This document shows, in pieces, positions 10,386-21,879 of a stretch of 64,000 bases of DNA. The stretch is from Bos javanicus. Taxonomy: Eukaryota; Chordata; Mammalia; Artiodactyla; Bovidae. The notes under the pieces are model-generated. The model saw only the letters and a program-made list of their open reading frames with translations. It ran no database searches and had not been told where the DNA came from. A program made the position numbers and the translations under genes. The stretch lies in the NCBI RefSeq assembly GCF_032452875.1, contig NC_083876.1, forward strand, positions 21,798,001-21,862,000, read 5' to 3'. Position 1 is the first letter of the stretch. Every line of letters starts with the position of its first letter.

Positions 10386-10672
10386 TGGGCTTCCCTGGTG
10401 GCTCAGTGGTAAAGAATCCACCTGCCAATGAGGGAGACAAGGGTTTTTGATTTCTTATTCAGGAAGATCCCACGTACTGCAGAGCAACTAACTAAACCTG
10501 TGTTCTAGAGCCAGAGAGCCATGACTACTGAGCCCAGGGACTGCAACTACTGAAGCCCGAGAGCCTAGAGCCTGTGCTCTGCCAGTAGAGAGTAGCTCCT
10601 AATCACCACAGCTAGAGAAAGCCTGTGCAGCAATGAAGACCCAGCACAGCCAAAAATAAATAAATAATTTAA
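10386..10672 (+). mobile_element. Long tRNA-derived ruminant SINE (SINE2-1-like)
   Basis: Starts GGGCTTCCCTGGTGGC and continues into a long non-Bov-A body (CTGAGCCCAGGGACTGCAAC, CTAGAGAAAGCCTGTGCAGC) with an AAATAAATAAATAA tail. TGACTTT occurs before it (10379-10385) and again after the adjacent L1 (about 11245-11251). Confidence 0.85.
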
Positions 10673-10678
10673 AAAAAA

Positions 10679-11243
10679 ATGGTTGATGACGAATGGATAA
10701 GAAAGTTGTGGTACATATACACAATGGAATATTACTTAGCCATTAAAAAGAACACATTTGAATCAGTTCTAATGAGGTGGATGAGACTGGAGACTGTTAT
10801 ACAGAGTGAAGTAAGCCAGAAAGAAAAACACCAATATAGTATACTAATGCATATATATGGAATTTAGAAAGATGGTAATGATGACCCTATATGCGAGACA
10901 GCAAAAGAGACACAGGTGTATAGAACAGTCTTTTGGACTCTGTGGGAGAAGGCGAGGGTGGAATGATTTGAAAGAATAGCATTGAAACTTGTATATTACC
11001 ATATTTGAAATAGATCGCCAGTCCAGGTGTGATGCATGAGACAGGGTGCTCAGGGCTGGTGCACTGGGATGACCCTGAGGGAAGGGATGGGGAGGGAGGT
11101 GGAAGGGGGGTACAGGATGGGGAACACATGTACACCCACGGCTGATTCATGTCAATGTATGGCAAAAACCACTACAATATTGTAAAGTAATTAGTCTCCA
11201 ATTAAAATGAATAAATTTTTTAAAAAACCTATACTAAAAAAAA
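10679..11243 (+). mobile_element. L1 3' end including end of ORF2
   Basis: Alignable with 50810-51330 of the complete L1. The ORF2 C-terminus (ending in a TYR-ILE-like HIYGI then stop at 10865-10867) is followed by the 3' UTR. It begins within the poly-A tail of the preceding SINE, which suggests insertion into that tail. Confidence 0.93.
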
Positions 11244-11380
11244 AATGACTTTCAACCTATGACATTAAAATAAATCTGTCATATTTCCAACAAATACAGG
11301 ATAGGTTTGGTGTTTTTATTTTCCCTTTAGGGGAAAACATGTTTCTACCTCCATTCCTTCCCTGGTGATTCAATATTATG

Positions 11381-11588
11381 AGTGCGTGTGTGCTTAGTCA
11401 CCAAGTTGTGTCCAACTCTTTGACTCCATGGACTGTAGCCCACCAGGCTCCTCTGTCCAGGCAAGAATTCTGGAGACGTTGCCATTTCCTCCTCCAGGGG
11501 ATCTTCCTGACCCAGGGATTGAACCCGCATCTCTTGCATCTCCTGCGTTGTCAGGCAAATTCTTTACCACTGTGCCACCTGGGAAGCT
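11381..11588 (-). mobile_element. Bov-tA SINE
   Basis: Antisense Bov-tA from GTGTGCTTAGTCACCAAG to GTGCCACCTGGGAAGC. It is moderately diverged. Confidence 0.9.
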
Positions 11589-11693
11589 GACATGATGCAG
11601 TGTTCTAGATCAAACACAAATCAGCATGAAATATCATGGTATGTACAAGAGACTGCAAGCTGTTCCTTGGAGCTGTAACTGGAGATGAAGGTC

Positions 11694-11908
11694 CATTTAT
11701 GGAGTATTTACTCCAGGCCAGGCTCAGAGATGAGCCCTTTCCTTGGACCATTTCATAATTCTCATAACAATCCTGAAGTAGGTACTCTTATAATCCCTAT
11801 TTGATAAACTTAGAAGGATTAAATAACACTGCCCAAGATCACGCAACTAGCAAACAACAGAATCAGGATTCAAATAAGCAACTAAATTCCAAAGCCAATG
11901 TTTCCAGT
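11694..11908 (+). repeat. MIR SINE
   Basis: Follows the MIR consensus order: TATTTACTCCAGGCCAGGC, TTCTCATAACAATCCTGAAG, ATCACGCAACTAGCAAAC, then AATCAGGATTCAAA. Confidence 0.85.
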
Positions 11909-12138
11909 TACAGGACCTCCTGCCACCTCACGTTATACAGTGGGGTCTGACTGCTGTCCTCCAAGTCTGTGCATCTCCAACTAGGACAGGTGTTCAGGGC
12001 TACTTGAAGTCAGAGATATATGTGGTCATTTGCCTAGTAAATCAGTTGTGCTCAAAGGCCTGTGAGGGAACATTCTCAGATAAGAAAATGTTAAAAGGGA
12101 AGAACTTTAAAATATCTTCTAAGAAAAATAAATAAGAA

Positions 12139-13116
12139 CATCAGTTCAGTTCAGTCGCTTAGTCATGTCTGACTCTTCAACCCCATGGACTGCAGAATGC
12201 CAGGCTTCCCAGTCCATCACCAACTTCCGGAGTTTACTCAAACTCACGTCCATCGTGTCAGTGATGCCATCCAACCATCTCATCCTCTATCATCCCCTAT
12301 TACTCCCGCCTTTAATCTTTCCCAGCATCAGGGTCTTTTCAAATGAGTTGGTTCTTTGCATCAGGTGGCCGAAGTATTGGAGTTTCAGCTTCAGCATCAA
12401 TCCTTCCAATGAATATTCAGGACTGATTTCCTTTAGGATGGATTGGTTTGATCTCCTTGCAGTCCAAGGAACTCTCAAGAGTCTTCTCCAACAACACAGT
12501 TCAAAAGCATCACTTCTTCATTGTTCAGCTTTCTTTGTAGTCCAACTCTTACATCCATACATGACTACTGGAAAAACTATAGCTTTGCCTAGGTAGACCT
12601 TTGTTGGTAAAATAATGTCTCTGCTTTTGAATATGCTGTCTAGGTTGGTCATAGCTTTTCTTCCAAGGAGCAAGTGTCTTTTAATTTCATGGCTGCAGTT
12701 ACCATCCTGCAGTGATTTTGGGGCCCAAGAAAATAAAGTCTCTCACTATTTCCATTGTTTCCCTATCTATTTGCCATGAAGTGATGAGACTGGATGCCAT
12801 GATCTTAGTTTTCTGAATGATGAGTTTTAAGCCAACTTTTTCACTCTCCCCTTTCACTTTCATTAAGAGGCTCTTTAGTTCTTCGTTTTCTGCCATAAGG
12901 GTGGTGTCATCTACATATCTGAGGTTATTGATGTTTCTCCAGGCAATCTTGATTCCAGCTTGTGCTTCATCCAGTCTGGCATTTCTCATGATGTACTCTG
13001 CATATAAGTTAAATAACCAGGGTGACAATATGTAGCCTTGATGTACTCCTTTCCCGATTTAGAACCAGTCTGTTGTTCCGTGTCCAGTTTTAACTGTTGC
13101 TTCTTGACCTGCAACA
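12139..13116 (-). mobile_element. BovB LINE 3' part, about 1 kb
   Basis: Antisense BovB from its 3' tail (TCAGTTCAGTTCAG) into the reverse-transcriptase region. Colinear with 40866-41850 of the longer BovB copy. The minus-strand frame keeps a YVDD-like polymerase motif (YVDDTTLMAE) where the other copy has YADD, and the ORF is broken. It joins directly to an inverted BovB end through a 23-bp non-BovB filler. Confidence 0.93.
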
Positions 13117-13281
13117 TACCATGGGCTAATAAACACATCACTGACTCGGTGGACGTGAGTCTGAGTGAACTCTGGGAGTTGGTGATGGATAGGGAGGCCT
13201 GGCGTGCTGCGATTCATGGGGTCGCAAAGAGTCGGACATGACTGAGTGACTGATCTGATCTGATGAATATAAAGGTAAATT
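13022..13281 (+). repeat. Inverted duplication, left arm
   Basis: 260 bp that match the reverse complement of 15090-15349 with about 8 mismatches and no gap. The arm contains BovB antisense, a 23-bp filler, BovB 3' end in sense, and about 17 bp of flank (GAATATAAAGGTAAATT). Confidence 0.95.
13138..13264 (+). mobile_element. BovB 3' terminus, inverted to its neighbour
   Basis: Sense BovB 3' end from TCACTGACTCGG to the GATCTGATCTGATGA tail. It lies head-to-head with the antisense BovB at 12139-13116, and both carry the same 3' terminal region. Confidence 0.9.
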
Positions 13282-13615
13282 ATGTGATTTTGAAAAGACC
13301 TCATGCTTTTCAAAATCCATCTTTACTTGTTTTTTTTTTCTTTTAGAGCTTTCAAAAATTTTTTATGAAATACTGCTGTAGACATGAGAGGCATGGAGAG
13401 CTGCAGTGGAATTGTGGTCAAGTTTACATTGGAAAGATTTTTCACAGTGAGGGGGAAGCACAAGGAGAGAATCAGGCTTCACTGGTAGAGTGGGGTGTGG
13501 ATTAGAAAACACTGAGCTCCATTCTAGATACCTGAGTCTGAGATGCCTGGCTGCCTCCAGATGTGCATGCGTGTGGGTCTGGAACTCAGGTGAGATCTTC
13601 CACAAAGACCTTGTA
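13282..13615. other. Single-copy spacer, no gene seen
   Basis: First part of the 1.8-kb spacer between the inverted arms. Two overlapping minus-strand frames (13363-13722) run through the MITE and have no domain. Confidence 0.5.
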
Positions 13616-13700
13616 TTGGATTGGCCAAAAAGGTCTTTGGGCTTTTTCCATAGGATGTTATTAAAAAAAAAAAACCCAAGTGACCATTTGGCCAACCCAG
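13616..13700. mobile_element. mariner-type MITE, about 85 bp
   Basis: Near-palindromic element. The left end TTGGATTGGCCAAAAAGGTC and right end GGCCAACCCAG are inverted repeats. It is flanked by TA on both sides (13614-13615 and 13701-13702), the mariner target. No transposase is present. Confidence 0.85.
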
Positions 13701-13702
13701 TA

Positions 13703-15089
13703 TCACCTTCTTGCACTACCAACTTTCAAGGCGGCTTTCCACCTAGTGCTTCAACAGCATTTGGTACAGAACAGACACTTGAAAACCATTTGTTGAGTGA
13801 AGAAAGTGGGGAAAAGAGTATATGTACTAATAATGTGTTTGATAAGAGATTCTGGTTATGCTAAATTACAAAAATGTTCTGAATTAAAGGAACATTATTA
13901 TATTATTATGTGTTTATTAAATTCATACACATTTATAGGTTTCCTGTGGTATAATGATATTTATCCCTCTAAGAAAATCACTTTCAAGAGAACAAAGTTT
14001 CCCTCTAGTATTATATTAAATTATGTTATATTATATATAAAAGCATTATATTAAAAGAAAAGAAAAAGCTTTCACTTTCAAAATGCCAATTGTTTGATAT
14101 TTCTATAATGCAGTGATGTCACTAAAGGTAAATGTTCATCAAGAGCTTGAATAAACCCTTCCATCAGAGAACAGAAACTGTGTCTTGACTAATCTCTCAG
14201 AGGATCCTTGCCTGCCATGTGCTCCACCAAAGTTTGGCCTTTCTAAAACAAGTGGATATATGTACACAATTTTTATATGTATGATATATGTGTGTGAATA
14301 TATATGTATCTGTACATGTGTGCATGCTTAGATATAACTGCATATTATAGAACTATATATGTATACACATATAGAACATGGATTTTTCATGTTTTCCAAT
14401 CTGAACTGCGCCGTACTACATTTGAATGTTCACTTTGCCTCAGATTTTTCTCTTGGTGCTTTCATTACTTTTCAATTTTTTAAAAACTCTACAGCCACAT
14501 TTCCTAAGAGACTTATTTACTTGAGTTTCCTAGTTATAGCTTTATAGATTGCTGGGAGTTCTGGGGCCTTTTGTAACTATGAGATTGTGTTCCAACTTTA
14601 TGACTCACTTTCTGGGAATCAATTTTCTCAACCCAGAGCCTACTTGATTTCACTGGCCATGATAATTTTGAAATAAACTTATATTTGTCCATAGAAACTA
14701 TTATCGGCTTGGGTTTTACATTGAATTCCATTTAATGTTCACATTGCGTTTTATAGTATTTGCTTCCTTTAAGTGCACTTTTAGTGGTAAAATAAAATTT
14801 TATTTTGTAGTAAACTTCACATAAAGTGATGCAGGTGTATGTATGACCGAATATCACTACTGTCAAGTCTTACAGGTTTTAGTCTGCCTTTCCTTTTCAA
14901 ACAATCATTAAGTAGCTGTGTGAGGCTGGAGGTCATAAACTAGCCTATAGCGATTTCCCTCTGAAGCAACTCATTAGAGATGTGCATTGATTATGATAGT
15001 GACCTGGGGCCCCACCTTCTCTTCATCCTCCCATTCATAACTTTCATTTGACATTGTGGGGCTCTCGATTGCCGACCCTGCTCTAGATG
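13703..15089. other. Single-copy spacer with AT-rich repeats
   Basis: AT-rich tracts at 13895-14060 and alternating TA/TG runs at 14240-14380. No gene is supported. Confidence 0.5.
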
Positions 15090-15349
15090 AATTTACCTTT
15101 ATATTCATCAGATCAGATCCGTCGCTCAGTCGTGTCCGACCCTTTGCGACCCCATGAATCGCAGCACGCCAGGCCTCCCTATCCATCACTAACTCCCAGA
15201 GTTCACTCAGACTCACGTCCATTGAGTCAGTGATGTGTTTATTAGCCCATGGTATGTTGCAGGTCAAGAAGCAACAGTTAAAACTGGACACGGAAGAACA
15301 GACTGGTTCTAAATCGGGAAAGGAGTACATCAAGGCTACATATTGTCAC
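15090..15349 (-). repeat. Inverted duplication, right arm
   Basis: Reverse-complement copy of 13022-13281, including the same BovB-BovB junction, filler and flank. BovB antisense occupies about 15105-15233 and BovB sense about 15262-15349. Confidence 0.95.
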
Positions 15350-15849
15350 TGCTTCCCCTAAAGTCTGCTAACATGGAGAATGTGGCTCTCTCCACCCTTG
15401 GTATTGCAGTACAAGGAAGCAGAGCTCAAGTCCTCCACATCCGACCCCTCAAACCAATCCTTGAGCAAAATTCCTCTCTCCTTGCAGGTCCAAAGGTTCC
15501 AGCCATATCACATTCCACCCTTCCTTGGACTCAAAGTGCCTGTGGATTCCATGGACAATTCTCCCATGTTCAGTAAACATTTTCACACCCAACTGTGGCC
15601 TTCCTCTCTATGCCATCATTCTGGGTGACAACCTGCTCGTACAATATCCAGGTTTCACAATTTCTTGACTACCTCCTCATGTTCAGTTACCTTCTTTTCC
15701 ACTTTATTTCAGCCACACTGTGTCATGAAAAATTTTTTAATGGTTCGAATTAAAAGGTAAACACAAAGAAGTCTCACTCCCCCATATCTACCACATCTTG
15801 TTCAAAGCACACAACCCTGATGGTTGACTATTAGGTTCTGATATTTCTT
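15350..15849. other. Single-copy sequence, no gene seen
   Basis: Two overlapping plus-strand frames (15343-15628) have no recognisable domain and no supporting splice or start context. Confidence 0.45.
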
Positions 15850-16535
15850 TTTTGTAAGAATTATTTATGTCTATTCTTTTTGCACCCATATTTCTTCACA
15901 AATGCTACCATATTATATATACTTCTTATAAATTTCTTTCTCCACTTAACATACATCCTGGTTCAACATATCTTTTTTTTTTTTGCTATATTTCCTATGA
16001 ATGTTAGTTATAGTTACCATTTTTATTTCTATATCTTTCTGCTCTTTTTTAAACTATTTCTTTTGGTATTTAAGAAGGCTTTGCTTTTCTTCTAGGCTTA
16101 AAATAATTCTGATATATTTTGTTTAAAAAAAAAAAAAGTTTACTTTTCCCTTTCTGTGGTTTCTACTCTTTGGTTTGTCAGTGCTGATATATTTTGACTG
16201 CACATATTATCTGTACAATGATGAATTTGTTTTAATTTCTACTTTTATTTTTTTGAGGGGTTGGTTTATTCCTACTTCATCAGAGCATATAATGCTTATA
16301 CACTCTCCCTCTGCCCTTTGTTTTAACTTTGTATCTACACTAAAGTGTATTTAATGTGTACCATCAGTCCATGTGCCAGGGTTTCTCCAGTCTTCCTTGG
16401 GCTGGATAGAGCTCACCCTCTAGTTTCATTTGTGAATACAGCACTCCTTGAGTTCTCACATTTTTTAAACTGTTCACTTGAAGGATAACTTATCTGAATA
16501 TAAAAATCTTTGGCTTGCACTTTCTACTGTTTCTT
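15850..16535 (-). repeat. T-rich, probably decayed old L1
   Basis: Pyrimidine-rich sequence reminiscent of the antisense 5' region of old mammalian L1. Too diverged to place with confidence. Confidence 0.3.
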
Positions 16536-16537
16536 TA

Positions 16538-17055
16538 AAAATACAATGGAGTATTACTCAGCCATTAAAAAGAATACATTTGAATCAGTTCTAATAAGGT
16601 GGATGAAACTGGAGCCTATTACACAGAGTGAAGTAAGCCAGAAAGAAAAACACTAATACAGTATACTAACACATATATATGGAATTTAGAAAGATGGTAA
16701 CGATAACCCTGTATGCAAGACAGGAAAAGAGACACAGATGTATAGAACAGTCTTTTGGACTCTGTGGGAGAGGGAGGGGTGGGATGATTTGGGAGAATGG
16801 CATTGAAACATGTATAATATCATATATGAAATGAATCGCCAGTCCAGGTTCAATGCATGGTACTGGATGCTTGGGGCTGGGGCACTGGGATGACCCAGAG
16901 GGATGGTACAGGGAGGGAAGAAGGAGGGGGGTTCAGGATGGGGAACACATGTATACCCATGGCGGATTCATGTTGATGTATGGCAAAACCAATATAATAT
17001 TGTAAAGTAATTAACCTCCAATCAAAATAAATAAATTTATATTTAAAAAATACAA
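16538..17055 (+). mobile_element. L1 3' end
   Basis: Alignable with 50840-51340 of the complete L1: end of ORF2, 3' UTR and tail. A TTTAAAAATACAA-like sequence borders both ends (about 16533-16545 and 17043-17056) and is a probable target-site duplication. Confidence 0.93.
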
Positions 17056-18570
17056 CAATAATAAAGAATTATGTAACCCTAAAAAAAAGTTATATATGTT
17101 TATTCAGTTTGATATTATAATAAGAGATTTTAAATGACATAACACATAAAGTTACAACCGTTGGGGAATTCAAAGAACAATTATTTTGAAGAAAGAAACT
17201 TACAGAATTCAGGATTTATAAAATAATAAAGATAGCTTTAAGTCCAAAAAAATAAAAATAATGTTTGCTCCAAAGTTGTCTTGCTTTCACAAACTCTGAT
17301 TTCAACTTTTTCCCTTTTAAGTCATTTGGTCTTTTTGCCTCAAAGCACAGAGATTTTTTTTGTTTTTATGATTAAAGTCTAGGAGTTTTACAGGATATGT
17401 CTCTGAACTGACCATCTGGGAGATTTTTTGAATTATTACTTTAAATAACATTTCTTTCACATTACTTTGTTTTTCTTTTTCAAGGACTCCAATTATATGT
17501 ATGTGAGATCATCTTTGTCCATCATCTGTAGCTATCAATTTCTCTGATTGTTTTCCCATTTTATTTTAATGCTCTTGACTATTTTAATTCATTTCCTCAA
17601 TACTCCTTGCTTTATTTTTAATTAATTCTCCTTGTATTTTAATCTTCACTTACGAGATGATTTTCTTTTTCTTCTGTTTCTTTCTAGAGTTTGCTTAGTT
17701 CTCATATTCCTCCTCGTCTCTTCTGAATTTTTGAAGTTTCTTATTGGGGAGATTTTTTTAAAATAAGTGCTTATTTTATTATATTTAATTTTATTTTCTA
17801 CTCTTCATGGTTTTAGATGAATTTTCTTCAAGAGAAGTGTTTTCTTATTTTTTGTCTTCTTATAGATTTTATGGTTGTTGTCCTCTATTTTTTTGTTTTT
17901 CAATATTGTATATTTTATTGGATTAGCAAAAAAATAATTCTATATAGACAGGTGTTGGGCATATGGTAGCTTACTAGTTTTCTTAGTTCAAGAGCACCCT
18001 CTTCTGTTGGTATAATAGACTATAATTTCTTTTAAAAGGGTACCATTGTCATGAGAAGAATTGGTTTCTCTTTTTATTTGTGATTCTGCTATTTGTTTAG
18101 ATATTTGTTTTCCACTGTTCCCCGCCTTCCCCCCTCCCCGTTTTTTACCTCACCACCAATTTTTTCAATTACGCACAAGTGGGACTCTCTCAAGATCACC
18201 GTCTAGGTCCCCTGTACTTTCAAAACACTTTCTTTTGACTTGCAGAAGATAGTGTTCTGATACGCAAGGTGATTTGAATTTAAAAATCTATTTCTACTGC
18301 CCTCTCTTTTTCATGAAGACTCTCTCTGATTCTCTACTTTGGTATGTGTTCCAGAGTTGCCTTTGCAGCTATTTATTTCCCTTCTTCACTGTTAATGACT
18401 TTCTGATATTCTTTATCTCTTAGTTATACTGTGGACATAGATCTGTTGGTTTTACTTACTCTCCTGATCTGTATGGTTTTTGGAAGATGTGTAAAGTTTT
18501 GGATTCTGGTGGCTGCAGTTTTCTTCAATTGTGTTTCTGAGGGTCCTATCCTAGAATTTTTTACTTTTCA
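17056..18570 (-). repeat. T-rich, probably decayed old L1
   Basis: A long T/C-rich tract containing GGACTCCAATTATATGTATG-like and TTCTCTTCAAG-like sequence, as in the antisense strand of old L1 5' regions. No gene is seen. Confidence 0.35.
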
Positions 18571-19312
18571 CAAAATAAGTGACCTCAACTACTAGTATTC
18601 CTTTCATTAAGATTTGTAGGCTAATGACTATCAAACTTTATTTTATTGCTGGGCTCCACATCTTTTGTTTAGTGACCAATAAGATATCCCAACAGGTAAC
18701 ACCACAGTCATCCCTCACTTGCGTGAAACTGAATTATCTTTTACTCTCTATATATTCACATATCTACTCCTCCTGTGTCCCTCATCTTGATAAATGGTAC
18801 CACCCTCCAATGTACCCTGTCACTTAAGACAGAAGGATTCTTGTTACTCCTGGTCCCAGTCAGTCTCCAAGTACTCATGATTCTACCTCCTACATATCTC
18901 AAAGCTATCTTGCACCACTCTCCAATTTACATACTTTAGGCCAGCATCACCTCTTGAATGAATTACTCAACCAGCCTCCTAACTGTTCCACTGTTGCTTC
19001 TTCTACTACAAAGCCCACATAATTTTGATAAGACTTTATTTATGCCACCCCTCCTTCAGAAGGTCATATTGCCTTCCTGATATAGTCTAGCCCTATTATG
19101 TTTGAATGACTAGTCATAATCATCAGATGACTGTTAACCTGTCTACATTTCTCTTTCACCTGCTCTCTCCTCTCCCTTTCCCCTACGAAATGTAAGGAAC
19201 AGAAACACTGTGGAAGATTGTAGCCTCCAAATTGGCCACAGAATCTACTCTACAGATGCTGTTCCAGAAACATACCACTCCCCATCAAGATATCACCTAC
19301 ACAAAAATAAAG
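18571..19312. other. No gene; possible L2 piece
   Basis: Bases 18840-19130 weakly resemble L2 (CAACCAGCCTCCTAACTG). The 82-codon frame at 18579-18827 shows no domain. Confidence 0.35.
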
Positions 19313-20770
19313 GATAAAAACATATGATCATGTCAATAGATATAGAAAAAAGCATTTGACAGAATTCAACACTCACTCATGGTAAAACTCTCCACAAAGT
19401 GGGTATAGAGGGAACCCACCTAAACATGATAAAGGCTGTATAAGACAAACCCACAGCTGACATCATACTCCATGTTAGCAAGCTAACAACTTTTCCTCTA
19501 AGATCAAGCACAGGGCAAGGATGCCCTCTCTCACCACGTTTATTCAACACAGTATTGGTAACCCTAGCCAGAGAAAGTAGCTAGAAAAAGAAATAAAAGA
19601 ATATACAAGCGGGAAAGGACAGTCTCTTCAATAAATGGCGTCAGGATAATTGGACCACTCTCTCATGCTGTACACAAAAATCAACTCAAAATGGATTAAA
19701 GACTTAAACATAAAACCTGAAACCATGAAACTCCTAGAATAAAACATAGGGGATAAATTCCTTAGCAATGATTTTTTTTTTAATTTAACACCAAAAGCAA
19801 AGGCAACCAAAGCAGAAATAAACAAGTGGGACTACATCACACTAAAATGATTCTACTTAGCAAAGGAAGCCATCAACAAAACGAAAATGCAACCTGTGGA
19901 ATGGGAGAAAATCTTTGTAAACCATATGCCTGATAAGAGGTTGATATCTAAAATGCACTAAAGTATATTTTTAAAAATTCAGTTGTCTCAATAGTGGAAT
20001 AAACAAGAATCTGATTTTATAAAGGGCAGAGGAACTGAATAGAAGACATAAAAACAATCAACAGGTATATTTGAAAGGTGTTAAACATTACTAACCATCA
20101 GGGAACTGCAAAGCAAAACCACAATGAGATTTTATGTTACATCTGTTAAAATGACTATCATCAAAACGACAAGAAACAACAAGCATTGGTGTGCATGTGG
20201 AGAAAGAATCTTTGTGCATTGTTGGTAGGAATGAATGAAATTGGTGCAGCCACTATGGAAAACAGCATGAAGTTTCCTCAAAAAATTAAAGTTAGAAATA
20301 CCATTATGATCCAGCAATCCTACTTGTAGGTACTTCTGAAGGAAATGAAATCACTATATCGAACAGATAAGCTGCATCCCCAAGTTCACTGCAGCATTAT
20401 TTACAATAGCAAGACATGAAAACAACTCAAGTGTCCATTGAGGGATAAATGAATGAAGAAAATATGATATGTAATATGTAATATTTTTCATCTATACAAA
20501 AGAAAGAAATCCTGCTATTTGGGACACTATGGATGAATCTTCAGGGCATTACATTAAGCGAAATAAATCGGATAGAGGAAGACAAATACTGAATGAATTA
20601 ACTTATATGTGGAATCTGAAAAAAAAAAAAAAACCCACATAAACAAAATAAATTGGTGATTGTCAGAGGCAGGATGGGTTCAGGTGAGAGCAAAATAAGT
20701 GAGGGTGGTCAAAAGGTACAAACTTCCAGGTATAAAATAAAGAACCCCTGGGGATGTAATGTATAGCATG
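19313..20770 (+). mobile_element. Older L1 (L1MA-like), ORF2 and 3' UTR
   Basis: Sense L1 with decayed ORF2 (ATAGATATAGAAAAAAGCAT, motif A region). An internal deletion near 19605 jumps to CTTCAATAAATGGCGTCAGG, and the sequence then runs to the 3' UTR (GGGGATGTAATGTATAGCAT). Its 3' UTR is split by BovB and a SINE and resumes at 21214 and 21480. No open frame remains. Confidence 0.88.
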
Positions 20771-21213
20771 GTTCAGTTCAATTCAGTTGCTCAGTCATGT
20801 CCAACTTTTGCGACCCCATGGACTGCAGCATGCCAGGCCTCCCTGTCCGTCACCAATTCCTGGAGTTTACTCAAACTCATGTCCGTTGAGTCAGTGATGC
20901 CATCCAACCATCTCATCCTCTGTCATCCCCTTCTCCAGCCTTCAGTCTTTCCCAGCATCAGAGTCTTTTCCAATGAGTCAGTTCTTCACATCAGGTGGCC
21001 AAAGTATTGGAGTTTCAGCTTCAGCATCAGTCCTTCCAGTGAATATTCAGGACTGATTTCCTTTAGGACTGACTGGTTGGATCTCCTTGCAGTCCAAGGG
21101 ACTCTCAAGAGTCTTCAACACCACAGTTCAAAAGCATCAATTCTTCAGCACTCAGCTTTCTTTCCAGTCCAACTCTCACATCCATACATGACTACTGAAA
21201 GACCAAAGCTTTG
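20771..21213 (-). mobile_element. BovB LINE 3' end
   Basis: Antisense BovB from its TCAGTTCAATTCAG tail to the CATACATGACTACTG region. It sits inside the 3' UTR of the older L1. Confidence 0.92.
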
Positions 21214-21275
21214 ACGATGGACCTTTAACTATGGTTAACAATATTGTATATTTGAAAGTTGTTAGTGGAGTAAAT
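21214..21275 (+). mobile_element. Older L1 3' UTR, middle piece
   Basis: CTATGGTTAACAATATTGTA and TTTGAAAGTTGTTAGTGGAG continue the L1MA-like 3' UTR between the BovB and SINE insertions. Confidence 0.75.
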
Positions 21276-21479
21276 CTTTCTCTCTTTTTAATATCTTTTT
21301 TACTTATTTATTTGGCTGCACTGAGTCTTACTTGCGGCATACAGGATCTGGCATCTTCAGTTGCAGTGTGCAAACTCTTAGTTGTGACATGTGGGATCCA
21401 GTTCCCTGCCAAGGGATTGAACCCAGGCCTCCTGCATTGGGAACAGGGAATCCTAGCCACTGGACCACCAGGGAAGTCC
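21276..21479 (-). mobile_element. CHR-type tRNA SINE
   Basis: Antisense SINE ending in GGACCACCAGGGAAGTCC. It interrupts the L1MA-like 3' UTR, which resumes directly afterwards with GAGAGTAGATC. Confidence 0.85.
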
Positions 21480-21690
21480 TGAGAGTAGATCAGTAGATCT
21501 TAAAAGTTCTCGTCACAAGAAAAAAAAAAAAAATGTAACTACATGAGGTGATAGATGTTAACTAAACTTCTGGTGATCATTTTATTAAATATATATTAAA
21601 TCATGTTGTATACCTTACATAAATACAATGTTATGTGTTTATTGTATTGCAGTAAAACTTAAAAATTAAATTTAAAAATAAATATAAAGA
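21480..21690 (+). mobile_element. Older L1 3' terminus
   Basis: AGATCTTAAAAGTTCTCGTC, then GAGGTGATAGATGTTAACTA and the ATGTTGTATACCTTACATAA-type ending. This is the last piece of the L1 that began at 19313. Confidence 0.85.
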
Positions 21691-21822
21691 AAGTCTAAGC
21701 ATAGCTGAAATTCTTGAAGGTAGATAGGTGCCTGGGGGAAAGAGGACTTGGGGAGGGCAGAAGAGAGGAGGAATAAAGGACTAATATTTCCATTATAAAC
21801 AATGAAAAAATACTTAAAAAAT

Positions 21823-21879
21823 AAATCTATTTTAATTATTTTAAGTATGTGTTTGATTTTAAATAATTAAAATAGATTT
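21823..21879. repeat. Perfect 19-bp AT-rich hairpin
   Basis: Arms 21823-21841 (AAATCTATTTTAATTATTT) and 21861-21879 are exact inverse complements around a 19-base loop. Function unknown. Confidence 0.85.
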
